64,000 bases of DNA from positions 17,891 through 81,890 of the forward strand of contig JAKFEW010000043.1 in NCBI GenBank assembly GCA_036675505.1. Reading direction: 5' to 3'. The translations under genes were made by a program, and so were the position numbers. Origin of the DNA: JAKFEW01 sp036675505 (lineage in GTDB: Bacteria; Cyanobacteriota; Sericytochromatia; S15B-MN24; JAQBPE01). Position 1 is the stretch's first letter; the number at the start of each line of letters is the position of its first letter. Shown piece after piece: positions 30,479-39,966 of this stretch. Under the pieces are notes generated by a model. It saw nothing but the letters and a program-made list of their open reading frames with translations. It had not been told where the DNA came from and made no database searches.

Positions 30479-32136
30479 GCCGCGCGCCGAAGCACCTCCT
30501 GGTCGTCGACGACCTGCCGGACAACCGCGGCCTGCTGGTCCAGTTCCTCGAGGACGACTACCGGCTCTCCGAGGCGGCGACGGGGCTCGACGCCCTCGAC
30601 CACATCGCGCTGGATTGCCCGGACCTCGTGCTGCTCGATCTCGCCATGCCGGTCATGGACGGCTACGAGGTGCTCGACCGGCTCCAGACCCGCCAGGGCA
30701 GCTTCCTGCCCGTCATCGTGGTCACGGCCGCCCACGAGCAGGAAGCCCGGCTGCGCGCCCTCCAGGCCGGCGCCCACGAGTTCCTCACCAAGCCGATCGA
30801 TCCCGACGAGCTCCATGCCCGCATCCGGACGCTGCTGGCGCTCAAGGCGGCCCATGACGAGCTCGAGGCGCGCAACGGCCAGCTCGAGAGCCTGGTGGCC
30901 GTGCGCACGCGCGAGCTGGCGTGCGAGAAAGCCTTCGCGGAGCGCATCATCAACGGGACGCCCGCGGCGATCGCGTTCGTGGATCGGGCGCTCGCATGCC
31001 GGCGTGCCAACCCGGCGTGGGCGTCGCTCACGGGTCCGTCGGCCGCGCAAGACGTCTCGGCGTCTCTCGTGGACTGGGTCGGCCCACTCTGCCGCCGCCA
31101 GCTCGAGCAGACGCTCCGGCGGGTCCTGATGAAGGCGCGGCCGTTCCACGACCCTGCCTTTTCGATCTCCCTCGAGTACGAAGGGCAGATGGCGGGCCGC
31201 TTCTGGGACCTGACCTGTGAGCCCGTGCTCGGGGAATGGGGGGATGTCGAAGGCGTCCTGGTCATGGCCGTGGACGTCACCGAGCGCGTGCAGCGGGAGC
31301 GCCACGAGCGGGAACGGTTCGAGCAATCCCTCAAGCTCGAGCGGATGAAGGCCGAGTTCCTGAGCGTCGTGAGCCATGAGCTCCGGACGCCCCTGAACTA
31401 CATCACGGGCTACACCGAGCTCCTGGAGGCCGAGATCGCGGACGGCCTGAGCGAGGAACAGCGCCTTTACCTGGCAAACATCTTCGTGGGCGCCAAGCAG
31501 ATGCTCCAGCTCGTCAACAACGTGCTGGACGTGAGCAAGATGGCAGGCGGCTATTTCGAGCTCGACATCACCGAAACCGATTTCCCGACGTTGGTCGAGC
31601 TGGCGCTCTCCGGCCTGTCCCACACGGCCGCCGCGCGTGGGCTACGGCTGGACATCGACGTCCTGGTCGCCGACACCTTGATCGTGGACGCGGACCGCAT
31701 CGTCCAGGTGCTGACGCACCTGCTGGAGAACGCCATCAAGTTCACGCCGGACGGCGGCCGGGTCCAGCTGCGTGCGAGCGTGCGGGGCGACGCGTTGATC
31801 ACCGAGCTCTCCGACAGCGGGCAGGGCATCCCCGCAGACGACATCCCCAAACTCTTCAAGCCCTTCGACCAGCTGGACATGAGCCTTACGCGGTGCACGA
31901 ACGGGGCCGGGCTGGGCCTCCACATCGTCAAGCACATCGTCGAGGCCCACGGGGGCCAGGTCGGGGTGGTCAGCGAGCCCGGGAGCGGCAGCACGTTCTG
32001 GTTCAGCCTTCCGCTCGCGCCGAGGCCGGCGCCGAACCCGCCCGTCGCGCTGACCGAGGCCGTGAACCAGCGGCGGCGCTCGGCCACGCCTTCCCCGGGC
32101 GTCTGCGACGCCAAGCCGCGGAAGCGCTCGCGGTGA
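30475..32136 (+). CDS. Hybrid kinase: N-terminal receiver, PAS-like, HisKA, HATPase (553 aa)
   Basis: The receiver at residues 5-125 has Asp55 in LVLLDLAMPVMDG and the lysine in FLTKPID. A helical linker and a PAS-like region (about 160-275) follow, then VVSHELRTPL with His301. The ATPase has LLENAIKFTPDGG, DSGQGI and GAGLGLHIVKHIVEAHGG. No membrane helices, so it is cytoplasmic. The receiver-first order suggests it is fed by another kinase, probably the one at 27661 via the 123-residue receiver. The C-terminal 30 residues are basic and unconserved. Confidence 0.9.
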   Translation: MSRAPKHLLVVDDLPDNRGLLVQFLEDDYRLSEAATGLDALDHIALDCPDLVLLDLAMPVMDGYEVLDRLQTRQGSFLPVIVVTAAHEQEARLRALQAGAHEFLTKPIDPDELHARIRTLLALKAAHDELEARNGQLESLVAVRTRELACEKAFAERIINGTPAAIAFVDRALACRRANPAWASLTGPSAAQDVSASLVDWVGPLCRRQLEQTLRRVLMKARPFHDPAFSISLEYEGQMAGRFWDLTCEPVLGEWGDVEGVLVMAVDVTERVQRERHERERFEQSLKLERMKAEFLSVVSHELRTPLNYITGYTELLEAEIADGLSEEQRLYLANIFVGAKQMLQLVNNVLDVSKMAGGYFELDITETDFPTLVELALSGLSHTAAARGLRLDIDVLVADTLIVDADRIVQVLTHLLENAIKFTPDGGRVQLRASVRGDALITELSDSGQGIPADDIPKLFKPFDQLDMSLTRCTNGAGLGLHIVKHIVEAHGGQVGVVSEPGSGSTFWFSLPLAPRPAPNPPVALTEAVNQRRRSATPSPGVCDAKPRKRSR

Positions 32137-32185
32137 TGCAACGCTGAACCCGCCGGCCAGCGCGACGCGCTGCCGGCTCCGGACA

Positions 32186-33772
32186 TCAGGCCTGCGGCGA
32201 GGGCGCGTGCGGGAGGCTGAACCAAAAGGTGCTGCCCGTCCCGGGTGCGCTTTCGACGCCAATCTCGCCGCCATGGGCCACGACGATCGTCTTGCTGATC
32301 GCGAGCCCGAGGCCGGTCCCGCCGCGCTTCTTGCCCGCCGCGAGCTGGCCGAAGCGTTGGAAGAGCTTCGGCACGTCTTCTGGGGCGATCCCGACGCCCG
32401 TATCCCGGACCTCGAAGCGTGCGCCCGCCGCATCCCAGCGCAAGCGGACGGTGATCGTCCCGCCTTTGGGCGTGAACTTGATGGCGTTGCCGATCAGGTT
32501 GGTGAGCACCTGGCCGATCCGCTGCGAGTCGCACAGCACGGGCCGGGGCGCGGGGACGACGTCGGCCTCCAGCGTCAGGCCGGCCGCGTCGAGCTGCGGC
32601 GCGAGCTGCGCGAGGACCTCGCGGACCTGGAGGCCTGGATCACATGGCTCGAGGCGAAGCTTGAAGGTCCCGGCATCGATGCGGGCGGCATCGAGCAGGT
32701 CGTCGACGAGGCGCTGGAGCTGGAGAGCAGCCAGGCCGAGGCGCTGGACGAACCCGGCCTGGTCGGCGTTCAGCGGCCCGGCCACCTGGTCCTCGAGCAG
32801 CTCCCCGTAGCCGACGATCGCCGTCAAAGGCGATCGGAGCTCGTGCGACACCGAGTTGACGAAGTCGCTCTTGAGCGCCGACAGCTCACGCTCCTTGGCC
32901 AGGTCGGCGGCCCGCGCCGCCGCTTCCGCCTGCGCCCGCCGGAGCTCGGTGATGTCCTGGACGGTCCCGCACATCCGCAGCGGACGCCCCGCGGCATCTC
33001 GAGCGACCTCGGCCTGCTCATGAACGATTCGCTCGCCCCCATCGGGTCGCACGATCCGGTGATCGATGGCGTACTCGGTCCCATCATCCAGCGCCCCCGT
33101 GACGGCCCTCTGGACGGCGTCCCGATCCGCCGGGTGGACGAAGGCCAGAAAGGCGTCGTACGTCGCCTCGAACGCGCCGGGCTCGACGCCGAAGATGCGG
33201 TAAATCTCGTCGGACCAGGCCAACTCGTTGGCGCGGATGTCCCAGTCCCAGTTGCCGAGGTGCGCGATCCGTTGCGCGTTCGCCAGGCTCGCCTGGCTCC
33301 TCGCGAGTGCCTGAGCGGCACGCTTTTGCGCCGTGACGTCCCGCTCGATCGCCGCGATGCCGACGACCTGGCCGGCGGCGTCCCGGATCGGCGACAGCGA
33401 GAGCGAAACATCGAGGGCGCGCCCGTCGCGGGCGAACCGCCGGGACTCGAAGTGGGCCACGCGCTCGCCCTTCGCGATCCGGTCGTGCATCGCCCGCAGG
33501 GCCTCGCGCTCCTCGGGCGCGACGATCATAGCGATGGGTCGCCCGATCATGTCGTCCGCGTGGTAGCCGTACATCCGCGCGGCTCCTGCGTTCCAGCTGG
33601 TCACGACGCCATCCGGGGTCTTGCTGATGATCGCGTCGTCGGAAGAATCGACGATGGCCGCGAGGAACCGCGCATGCGCGCCGCCCGGCCCGGCAGGCGA
33701 GCCAGCCGACGGGACGTCGCCGCCTTCGACGAATGACGGGCCTGTCTCAGCCCCCGATGATGCGGCATCCAT
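32186..33772 (-). CDS. Cytoplasmic PAS-PAS histidine kinase (528 aa)
   Basis: The first PAS is at about 38-155 (IVDSSDDAIISKTPDGVVTS, AAIERDVTAQKRA). The second, at about 165-280, is PAS_3-like (GNWDWDIRANELAWSDEIYR then IFGVEP). Next come the coiled coil, SVSHELRSPL with His310, and an ATPase domain with NLIGNAIKFTPKGG, DTGVGI and GGTGLGLAISKTIVVAHGG. No membrane helices. It faces the 30475 kinase gene tail to tail with 49 bp between. Ligand and partner unknown. The GYGELLED stretch after the His is shared with other kinases here, indicating local paralogy. Confidence 0.9.
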   Translation of the reverse strand: MDAASSGAETGPSFVEGGDVPSAGSPAGPGGAHARFLAAIVDSSDDAIISKTPDGVVTSWNAGAARMYGYHADDMIGRPIAMIVAPEEREALRAMHDRIAKGERVAHFESRRFARDGRALDVSLSLSPIRDAAGQVVGIAAIERDVTAQKRAAQALARSQASLANAQRIAHLGNWDWDIRANELAWSDEIYRIFGVEPGAFEATYDAFLAFVHPADRDAVQRAVTGALDDGTEYAIDHRIVRPDGGERIVHEQAEVARDAAGRPLRMCGTVQDITELRRAQAEAAARAADLAKERELSALKSDFVNSVSHELRSPLTAIVGYGELLEDQVAGPLNADQAGFVQRLGLAALQLQRLVDDLLDAARIDAGTFKLRLEPCDPGLQVREVLAQLAPQLDAAGLTLEADVVPAPRPVLCDSQRIGQVLTNLIGNAIKFTPKGGTITVRLRWDAAGARFEVRDTGVGIAPEDVPKLFQRFGQLAAGKKRGGTGLGLAISKTIVVAHGGEIGVESAPGTGSTFWFSLPHAPSPQA

Positions 33773-33804
33773 AGGCCGTCATGGTAACACGCTCCGACGC
33801 TGAT

Positions 33805-33925
33805 GGGCGCACTCATGCGGCCCTTGGGGTAATCGCCGTCATGCATCACCTGCGCGACTTCGAGCAACGACTGGCCATACCCTACGCAGACCGGAACGGG
33901 CGTCATGACCGATCGCACCGTCCGC
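33805..33925 (-). pseudogene. CBS-domain remnant
   Basis: The reading TVRSVMTPVPVCVGYGQSLL, EVAQVMHDGDY is the beginning of a CBS domain. Homology then stops. It is a second CBS relic, distinct from that at 9801-10155. The remainder of 33773-34081 contains no other gene I can support. Confidence 0.55.
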
Positions 33926-34081
33926 CCGGCATCGGCGAGAACCGGCGCCAAGACCACCACCGTCGTCCCCCGCCACCGGCGGGCGCGGGCGTGTAATCCG
34001 CAGGAACTACGCATCCCTTGTGCGGGGATTTTCGCTATTGTGGCGGCTGTCTATTACAAAATATTAAGAAGGGGGCTCCTC

Positions 34082-34894
34082 GTGAAGCAGGTCCATACGC
34101 CGACGGCCGGCCACATCGCCGTGCCCGACAACCTCGCGGTCCGCTGGGTGCCCGACCTGCGGGGCGGTCGGTGTGTCTCGGCGCCGGTCGCGCGGCCGGT
34201 CGATCCTCACGCGCTGATCGCGGTGGCGAGTCACGCGGCTCGCACGCCGCTGACCACCGCGACGGGATACGGCGAGCTCCTCGCGGATGGCGACCTCGGG
34301 GCGCTGAACGAGGATCAACGAGCAGGAGTCGCCGCCATCGTCAACGGGATCGCGCGGCTGGAAAGGCTCTTCGGCCACGTGACGGACTTGATCCACATCC
34401 AGGCCGGCACGCTCGCGCTGTTCGTCGAGGAGCTCGACTACCTGGCCTGCGTCGCCGACGTCGCGACGCTGGCACGCCCGCTGGCCAGCGAGAAGTGGGT
34501 GCAGATCACCGTAGATACGCTCACAACCGAGCTCCGGCCGCGGTGGGACGGCCGGCGGATCGCCCAGGTGCTCGCGAGCCTCCTCGAGATCGCCATCGCG
34601 TCGGCGCCGGCCGGTGGCCAGGTGACCGTCCGCACCCGCGTGTTCGGCCGGCGCCTGATGACGGAGGTCGCGAACGGCGCGCCCGAGCCTTCGCTGCACG
34701 GGCTCGACGACGTCCTCGGCGGCCTCGACGCGGGCCCGGTCGCGACGCGCTCGCCGGACGGCCGCGCGCTCGACCTCCTCGTCTGCAAGGCGCTCGTGGA
34801 GGCCCACGGCGGCTCGATGGGCGCCGAGCACCTCCCCGGGCTCGGCGACAACATCTGGTTCCAGGTTCCGCTGGGCCACGCACCCGGGGAATGA
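34082..34894 (+). CDS. Degenerate histidine-kinase-like protein (270 aa)
   Basis: GTG 34082 follows a G-rich Shine-Dalgarno-like stretch. A HisKA-like helix pair has AVASHAARTPLTTATGYGEL with the His51 position kept, and NEDQRAGVAAIVNGIARLER matches helix 2. The ATPase-like half keeps the overall pattern but its N-box position reads SLLEIAIASAPAGG (no Asn), the DxGxG loop is replaced by VANGAPEPSLHG, and the GTGLGL lid is replaced by SPDGRALDLLVCKALVEAHG. ATP binding is therefore unlikely. It could act as a phosphotransfer or dimerisation module, or be under decay. It is not frameshifted. Confidence 0.7.
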   Translation: MKQVHTPTAGHIAVPDNLAVRWVPDLRGGRCVSAPVARPVDPHALIAVASHAARTPLTTATGYGELLADGDLGALNEDQRAGVAAIVNGIARLERLFGHVTDLIHIQAGTLALFVEELDYLACVADVATLARPLASEKWVQITVDTLTTELRPRWDGRRIAQVLASLLEIAIASAPAGGQVTVRTRVFGRRLMTEVANGAPEPSLHGLDDVLGGLDAGPVATRSPDGRALDLLVCKALVEAHGGSMGAEHLPGLGDNIWFQVPLGHAPGE

Positions 34895-34918
34895 CCCCCA
34901 CAGCCGGGCGACGTGCGC

Positions 34919-35311
34919 CTAGCGCGAGCCGACCGATACGCCTTGCATGATCGCGTGCGCCACCTGTTCGCCGAAGTGCTCCGGCTCGATCGGCTTCGAG
35001 ATGTAGCCGTCGAACCCGGCCTGGAGCAGCCGCTCGCGATCGCCCAGCATGGCGAGCGCCGTGAGGGCGATGACGGGCGTGGCCTTCGCGAGGCCCCCCG
35101 CCTTCAACGCCGCGACCACCTGGAGGCCGTCGAGGCCGGGCATGTGGACGTCGAGCAAGATCAAATCGAAGCGCTCGCGAGCCACGAGCTCGAGGCCGCT
35201 GGCGCCGTTGTCCGCGGCGGCCACCGCGAACCCCAGGGCGGCCAGCAGGTAGCACACGAGCTCGAGGTTCGTGGGGTGATCCTCGATCACCAGGATCCGC
35301 TCGCCCGCCAT
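34919..35311 (-). CDS. Stand-alone receiver protein (130 aa)
   Basis: REC domain with ILVIEDHPTN, LILLDVHMPGLDG (Asp54), VIALTALAM and YISKPIEPEHFGEQV; no output domain. The ATG at 35311 overlaps the stop of the giant PAS kinase by one base (TGATG), so the two are translationally coupled and it is the obvious partner of that kinase. Confidence 0.92.
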   Translation of the reverse strand: MAGERILVIEDHPTNLELVCYLLAALGFAVAAADNGASGLELVARERFDLILLDVHMPGLDGLQVVAALKAGGLAKATPVIALTALAMLGDRERLLQAGFDGYISKPIEPEHFGEQVAHAIMQGVSVGSR

Positions 35312-38300
35312 CACGCCTCCATCGGCAGCACCAGGCTGAAGGTGCTGCCCCGGCCGTAGTCGCTCACGAGCTCGATCGACCCGCCGACCAGATCGGCGAG
35401 CTTCTGGCTCACGTACAGCCCCAGCCCCGTCCCCTCCTGCACAGGCTCGGTGGGTTTCGCGAACTGCTGGAACGCGTTGAAGAGCTTCTCCTGGTCTTCC
35501 TGGCGGATGCCGATGCCGGTGTCGATCACATGGATCGCGAGCGCCCGCCCGCCCGACGCCGTGCGCTGCTCGAACTCGATCCGCACGGCGCCCGTGGCCG
35601 TGAACTTGATCGCGTTGGTGACCAGGTTGATCAAGATCTGGCTCACCGTGCGGCGATCGCTGCGCACCACCACGGGCGCCGACGGGACGACCAGCTCCAG
35701 CCGCAGCTCCTTCGCGTCCGCGAGCGGCTGCAACGTGGCGGCCACGTCCTCGGCCACGGCCTGGCAGATCAGGGGCTCCAGGTGGAGATCGATCTTGCCG
35801 GACTCGATCTTCGCGAGGTCGAGCAGATCGTTGATCAGCGAGAGCAGGTGCCGGCTGCTGGTCTGCACGGTGCGCAGCTGCTTCGTCTGCTCGCCGTTGA
35901 CCGGGCCCGGCAGCCCCATGATCAAGGTGCCCGTGAAGCCGATGATCGCGTTGAGCGGCGTCCGCAGCTCATGGGACATGCGGGCGAGGAAGCGATCCTT
36001 GGCCTGGTTCGCGGTCTGCAGCTCCACGTTCTTCTCCTGGAGCGCGTGCTCGATGCGCTTGCGCTCGGTGACGTCGCGGGCCGCCGCGAAGACGCCTTGC
36101 AGCTTGCCCGCGCGATCGAAGAACGTCGCCGCGTTGTAGGAGACGACGGTCTGCCGGCCGTCCTTGCTCTGCGCGGTCAGCTCGTAGTTCCTGACCGTGC
36201 CCTCCCGCAGCACCTGGCGGATGCCGTCCTCGGCGCGCTCGGCGTCCGTGAAGTAGTTCTTGAACGGCGAGCCGATCAGCTCCTCGCGCGGCGTGCCCGT
36301 CAGGGCCTCCATCTGCTCGTTGACGTCGGTGATGACGCCGAGCGGATCGGTGGTCATCAGCGCGTCGATGTTCGACTCGATCAGCGAGCGGGTGTAGGCC
36401 TCGGAGTCGCGCAGCTGCTGCTCGAGGGTCTTCTGGGCCGTGATGTCGCGCGCTGCGGCGAGGATGCCCATGGGCGCACCGGTCGCGTCGGTGAACACGC
36501 CCGCGTTGAAGCTGACCGCGATCCGCCGGCCCAGCCGCGTGATCAGCACCAGCTCGTAGCCGATCACGCGCCCGGCGCCGAACGTCTGCAGGACGCCCTG
36601 GGAGGCACCGGCCGGCTCGGTGAAGTATTCCGCGAAGACCGAGTTGACCAGGTGCTTGCGCGAATAGCCCGTGAGACGCGTGGCCTCCTCGTTCACGTCG
36701 GTCACGATGCCATCCGGCGCGATCGCGAACAGGGCGTCCGCCGACGATTCGATCAGCGACCGGTTGTACGCCTGCTGCTCGGCGAGCTTGCCCTGCAGCG
36801 AGGCCTGTTCGGAGATGTCGCGGGCCGACGCGAAGATGCCCTGGATCATGCCATCCGCGGCCCGGAAGATCGACGCGTTGAACGAGACCGTCGCGCGCCG
36901 TCCGCTGCGCGGCTTGAGCGTCAGCGTGTAGTTGGTCACCACCTCCTCCGCGAAGGTCCGGCGGACGCCGAGATCGGCGCGCTCAGGCTCCGTGAAGTAG
37001 CCCTTGAAGGGCGACCCCACGAGGTCCTCGCGCGGCGAGCCGACCATGCGGCAGAACTGCTCGTTCACGTCCGTGACGTAGCCCTCGGGGTCCACGGTGA
37101 CGAGGCCGTCCACCGAGGACTCGATCAGGCCGCGGAGGTAGGTCTGTTGCTCACGCAGGCGTTCCTCCAGCCGGACGCGGTCGGTGATGTCGCGCGCGGA
37201 GGCGAAGATGCCGCGCACGCTGCCCGACGGATCGCGGAAGACCGAGGCGTTGAACGAGACCTGTAGCTGCCGCCGCGAGCGGGCCACCAGCGTGAGCGCG
37301 TACTCCGTCACCATCTCCGACTCGAGCGTCCGCTGGACGCCCAGCCGCGCGCGCTCGGGCTCCGTGAAGTAGTCGGCGAACGGCGAGCCCAGGAGCTCGG
37401 CGCGGCCGTAGCCCGTCATCTGGCACATGCGGTCGTTGATGTCGGTGATGATGCCGCCCGGATCGACGGTGATCAGGCCGTCCACCGACGACTCGATCAG
37501 GCCGCGGAGGTAGACCTGTTGGTCGCGGAGCTGCTGCTCCAGCGCCTTTTGCTCCGTGATGTCGCGCGCGGCCGCGAACACGCCCTGGAGGTTGCCCGCC
37601 GCGTCGTGGAACCTGACCGCGTTGTACGAGACGACCGTGCGGCGCCCGTCCTTGCTCAGGGCCGTGAGCTCGTAGTTCGTGACCTGGGCCTCGCGCAGCA
37701 CCAGCTTGATGCCGTCCTCGGCCAGCTTGGGGTCCGTGAAGTAGAGCTTGAAGGGGGTGCCGATCAGCTCCTCGCGGGTCCGCCCGGTCAAAAGCTCCAT
37801 CTGCTTGTTCACGTCGGTGATGATGCCGAGCGGGTCGGTGGTCATCAGCGCGTCGATGTTCGACTCGATCAGCGAGCGCGTGTAGAACTGCGAGGCCTGG
37901 AGCTGCCCTTCCAGGGTCTTCTGCGCGGTGATGTCGCGCGCCGAGGCGAAGATGCCCTTGATCTCGCCCGCTGTGTCGCGGAAGATCGCGGCGTTGAACG
38001 AGACCGGCGTGGGCTTGCCGTCGACGCTCTGGAGCGTGAGGACGTAGTCCTTCACGAGCCCGTCGCGGAAGGTGAGGCTCACGCCTTCGGCCGCCTGGTC
38101 GCGCTCGGCGAAATAGGACGGGAACGACGAGCCGATCAGCTGGGAGCGCCGCCGGCCGACCATCCGGCACATCGTCTCGTTGACGTCGGTGATGGTCATG
38201 TTCTGGTCGACGGTCACCAGGCCGTCCACCGAGGCCTCGATCAGGCCGCGGCTGTAGGCCCGCTCCTCGGCGACCTGCGTCTGCAGCCGCTTCTGCTCCG

Positions 38301-39837
38301 TGATGTCGCGGGCCGAGGCGAAGATGCCGCGCACGCTCCCGTCGGCCTCCCGGAAGGTCGCGGCGTTGAAGGAGACGAGGCGCTCGGTGCCGTCCTTGTG
38401 CCGCAGCGTGAGCTCGTAGTTCTCGGCCGCGCCGGTGTCGAGCGTGAGCCGGACGCCGTCCGCGGCCCGACGCTGGTCCACGAAGAAGTGCGTGAAGATC
38501 GCGCCGATCAGCTCCGTGCGCCCGTAGCCGATCATGCGGCACATGGTCTCGTTGACGTCGGTGATGGTCAAAAGCGGGTCGACGGTGATCAGGCCGTCGA
38601 GCGACGCCTCGATCAGGCCCCGGTTGTAGTTGCGCTCCTGGTCGAGCTGGGCCTGCAGCCGGGCTTGCTCGGTGATGTCGCGCGCCGAGGCGAAGATGCC
38701 CTTGACCGAGCCACCCGGATCGCGGAAGACGGAGGCGTTGAACGAGACCTGGATCTGGCGGCCGTCGCGCGTGGCGAGCGCGAGCACGTAGTCCTTGACG
38801 ATGCCCAGGTCGAAGGTCTCCTGGACGCCGCGCGTGGCCTGGGCCGGGTCGAGGAAGTACTCGGCGAACGGCGAGCCGATCAGCTCCTCGCGCGGGAAGC
38901 CGGTCAGGCGGCACATCGTCTCGTTCACGTCGGAGATGAGGCCGTCCGGGCTGACGGTGATCAGGCCATCGACCGAGGCCTCGATCAGGCCCCGGTTGTA
39001 CGACTCCGATTCGCGCAGCTGGCGCTCGAGGCCCTTTTGATCGGTGACGTCGCGGGCGGCGGCGAACACGCCCTGGAGCCTGCCCGACTGGTCGCGGAAG
39101 GTCGAGGCGTTGAGCGAGACCAGCGTCGCCTGGCCCTCCGGGCCGAGCGCGGCGAGCTCGTAGTTCGTCAAGCGGCCCTCGCGCACGACGAGCCGGATGG
39201 CCTCCTGCGCGCGCTCGGAGTTGGTGAAGTGGCGCTTGAACGGCGCACCGATGAGCGCCTCGCGCGTGCAGCCGGTCATGAGCTCCATCTGCCGGTTCAC
39301 GTCGGTGATGAAGCCGAGCGGATCGGTGGTCACGAGGGCGTCGATGTTCGACTCGATCAGCGAGCGCGTGTAGTACTGCGACGCCTGGACCTCTTGGGTC
39401 AGCCGGATCTCGTCCGAGATGTCCTTGGAGATCAGGAGGAAGCCGACCAGCTTGCCGTGATCATCGCGTCGCGGCGTGACGACCACGCGGGCGGTGAACT
39501 GCTCGCCGTTCTTGCGCACGCGCGGCAGCGTGCCCTCGAACTTTCCTTCCTCGACAGCGGTCACCAGGATCTGGCCCGGGCGCCCGCCCGCGGCGTCCTC
39601 GCGGGTGTACAGGATCGCGGAGTCGGCGCGCCCCACGACCTCGCCGTGCGAATAGCCGTAGATGCGCCGGGCGCCCTCGTTCCAGAGCGTGATCACGCCT
39701 TCGAGGTCGAGCGAGATGATCGAGTAGAGCGTCGAGGCCTCGAGCACGCTCGCCATGAGCGTCGTGGCCTCCTGCATCTGCTCGGTCAAGCCGGTTTCCG
39801 GGCCTGCGCCGGCGGCGCTGGCGGGTTCGACGGTCAT
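35311..39837 (-). CDS. Giant histidine kinase with ten PAS domains (1508 aa)
   Basis: Start chosen at the ATG giving MTVEPASAAG with GGAGAA upstream. PAS1 (about 25-157) is distinct; PAS2-PAS10 (158-1273) are nine head-to-tail units of 124 residues, each ending in an (A/S)ARD(I/V) helix linker. The kinase core follows: ARMSHELRTPL with His1289, then LVTNAIKFTATGA, DTGIGIRQ and GTGLGLYVSQKLADLVGG. No membrane helices, so it is cytoplasmic. The receiver at 34919 is coupled to it. Upstream on the same strand lie another PAS kinase and a receiver. PAS ligands are not predictable; the array may act as a long signalling rod or as many cofactor or oligomer sites. Confidence 0.92.
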   Translation of the reverse strand: MTVEPASAAGAGPETGLTEQMQEATTLMASVLEASTLYSIISLDLEGVITLWNEGARRIYGYSHGEVVGRADSAILYTREDAAGGRPGQILVTAVEEGKFEGTLPRVRKNGEQFTARVVVTPRRDDHGKLVGFLLISKDISDEIRLTQEVQASQYYTRSLIESNIDALVTTDPLGFITDVNRQMELMTGCTREALIGAPFKRHFTNSERAQEAIRLVVREGRLTNYELAALGPEGQATLVSLNASTFRDQSGRLQGVFAAARDVTDQKGLERQLRESESYNRGLIEASVDGLITVSPDGLISDVNETMCRLTGFPREELIGSPFAEYFLDPAQATRGVQETFDLGIVKDYVLALATRDGRQIQVSFNASVFRDPGGSVKGIFASARDITEQARLQAQLDQERNYNRGLIEASLDGLITVDPLLTITDVNETMCRMIGYGRTELIGAIFTHFFVDQRRAADGVRLTLDTGAAENYELTLRHKDGTERLVSFNAATFREADGSVRGIFASARDITEQKRLQTQVAEERAYSRGLIEASVDGLVTVDQNMTITDVNETMCRMVGRRRSQLIGSSFPSYFAERDQAAEGVSLTFRDGLVKDYVLTLQSVDGKPTPVSFNAAIFRDTAGEIKGIFASARDITAQKTLEGQLQASQFYTRSLIESNIDALMTTDPLGIITDVNKQMELLTGRTREELIGTPFKLYFTDPKLAEDGIKLVLREAQVTNYELTALSKDGRRTVVSYNAVRFHDAAGNLQGVFAAARDITEQKALEQQLRDQQVYLRGLIESSVDGLITVDPGGIITDINDRMCQMTGYGRAELLGSPFADYFTEPERARLGVQRTLESEMVTEYALTLVARSRRQLQVSFNASVFRDPSGSVRGIFASARDITDRVRLEERLREQQTYLRGLIESSVDGLVTVDPEGYVTDVNEQFCRMVGSPREDLVGSPFKGYFTEPERADLGVRRTFAEEVVTNYTLTLKPRSGRRATVSFNASIFRAADGMIQGIFASARDISEQASLQGKLAEQQAYNRSLIESSADALFAIAPDGIVTDVNEEATRLTGYSRKHLVNSVFAEYFTEPAGASQGVLQTFGAGRVIGYELVLITRLGRRIAVSFNAGVFTDATGAPMGILAAARDITAQKTLEQQLRDSEAYTRSLIESNIDALMTTDPLGVITDVNEQMEALTGTPREELIGSPFKNYFTDAERAEDGIRQVLREGTVRNYELTAQSKDGRQTVVSYNAATFFDRAGKLQGVFAAARDVTERKRIEHALQEKNVELQTANQAKDRFLARMSHELRTPLNAIIGFTGTLIMGLPGPVNGEQTKQLRTVQTSSRHLLSLINDLLDLAKIESGKIDLHLEPLICQAVAEDVAATLQPLADAKELRLELVVPSAPVVVRSDRRTVSQILINLVTNAIKFTATGAVRIEFEQRTASGGRALAIHVIDTGIGIRQEDQEKLFNAFQQFAKPTEPVQEGTGLGLYVSQKLADLVGGSIELVSDYGRGSTFSLVLPMEA
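36019..39366 (-). repeat. Nine tandem 372-bp PAS-coding repeats with four-unit periodicity
   Basis: Units on the minus strand start at 39366, 38994, 38622, 38250, 37878, 37506, 37134, 36762 and 36390, each 372 bp without gaps. Type A units begin RSLIESNIDAL and contain GVFAAARD; type B units begin RGLIE(A/S)SxDGL and contain GIFASARDI. The order is A-B-B-B-A-B-B-C-A, where C (RSLIESSADAL) is intermediate. A recurs every fourth unit, implying duplication of a four-unit block of about 1.5 kb. Confidence 0.9.
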
Positions 39838-39966
39838 CGGGGCTTCTCCCGCGCGGGCGCCGACCGCGCGGTCGGCGAAGGGCAACATCGTATTTCGGCA
39901 AGGCGAGCGGCGAATCCGTACCCGCTACGGATGACAGCGGGCGGCCTGGCGCCGGGCCGGAGCCCG

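Noticed and set aside
28765..31623. 952-residue minus-strand open frame opposite the kinase-receiver-kinase operon
   Set aside because: The plus strand encodes complete REC, PAS, HisKA and ATPase domains; the antisense product has no recognisable fold and no ribosome-binding site.
36019..39366. Long regular repeats considered as a CRISPR array
   Set aside because: Units are 372 bp, contiguous without unique spacers, and encode PAS domains.
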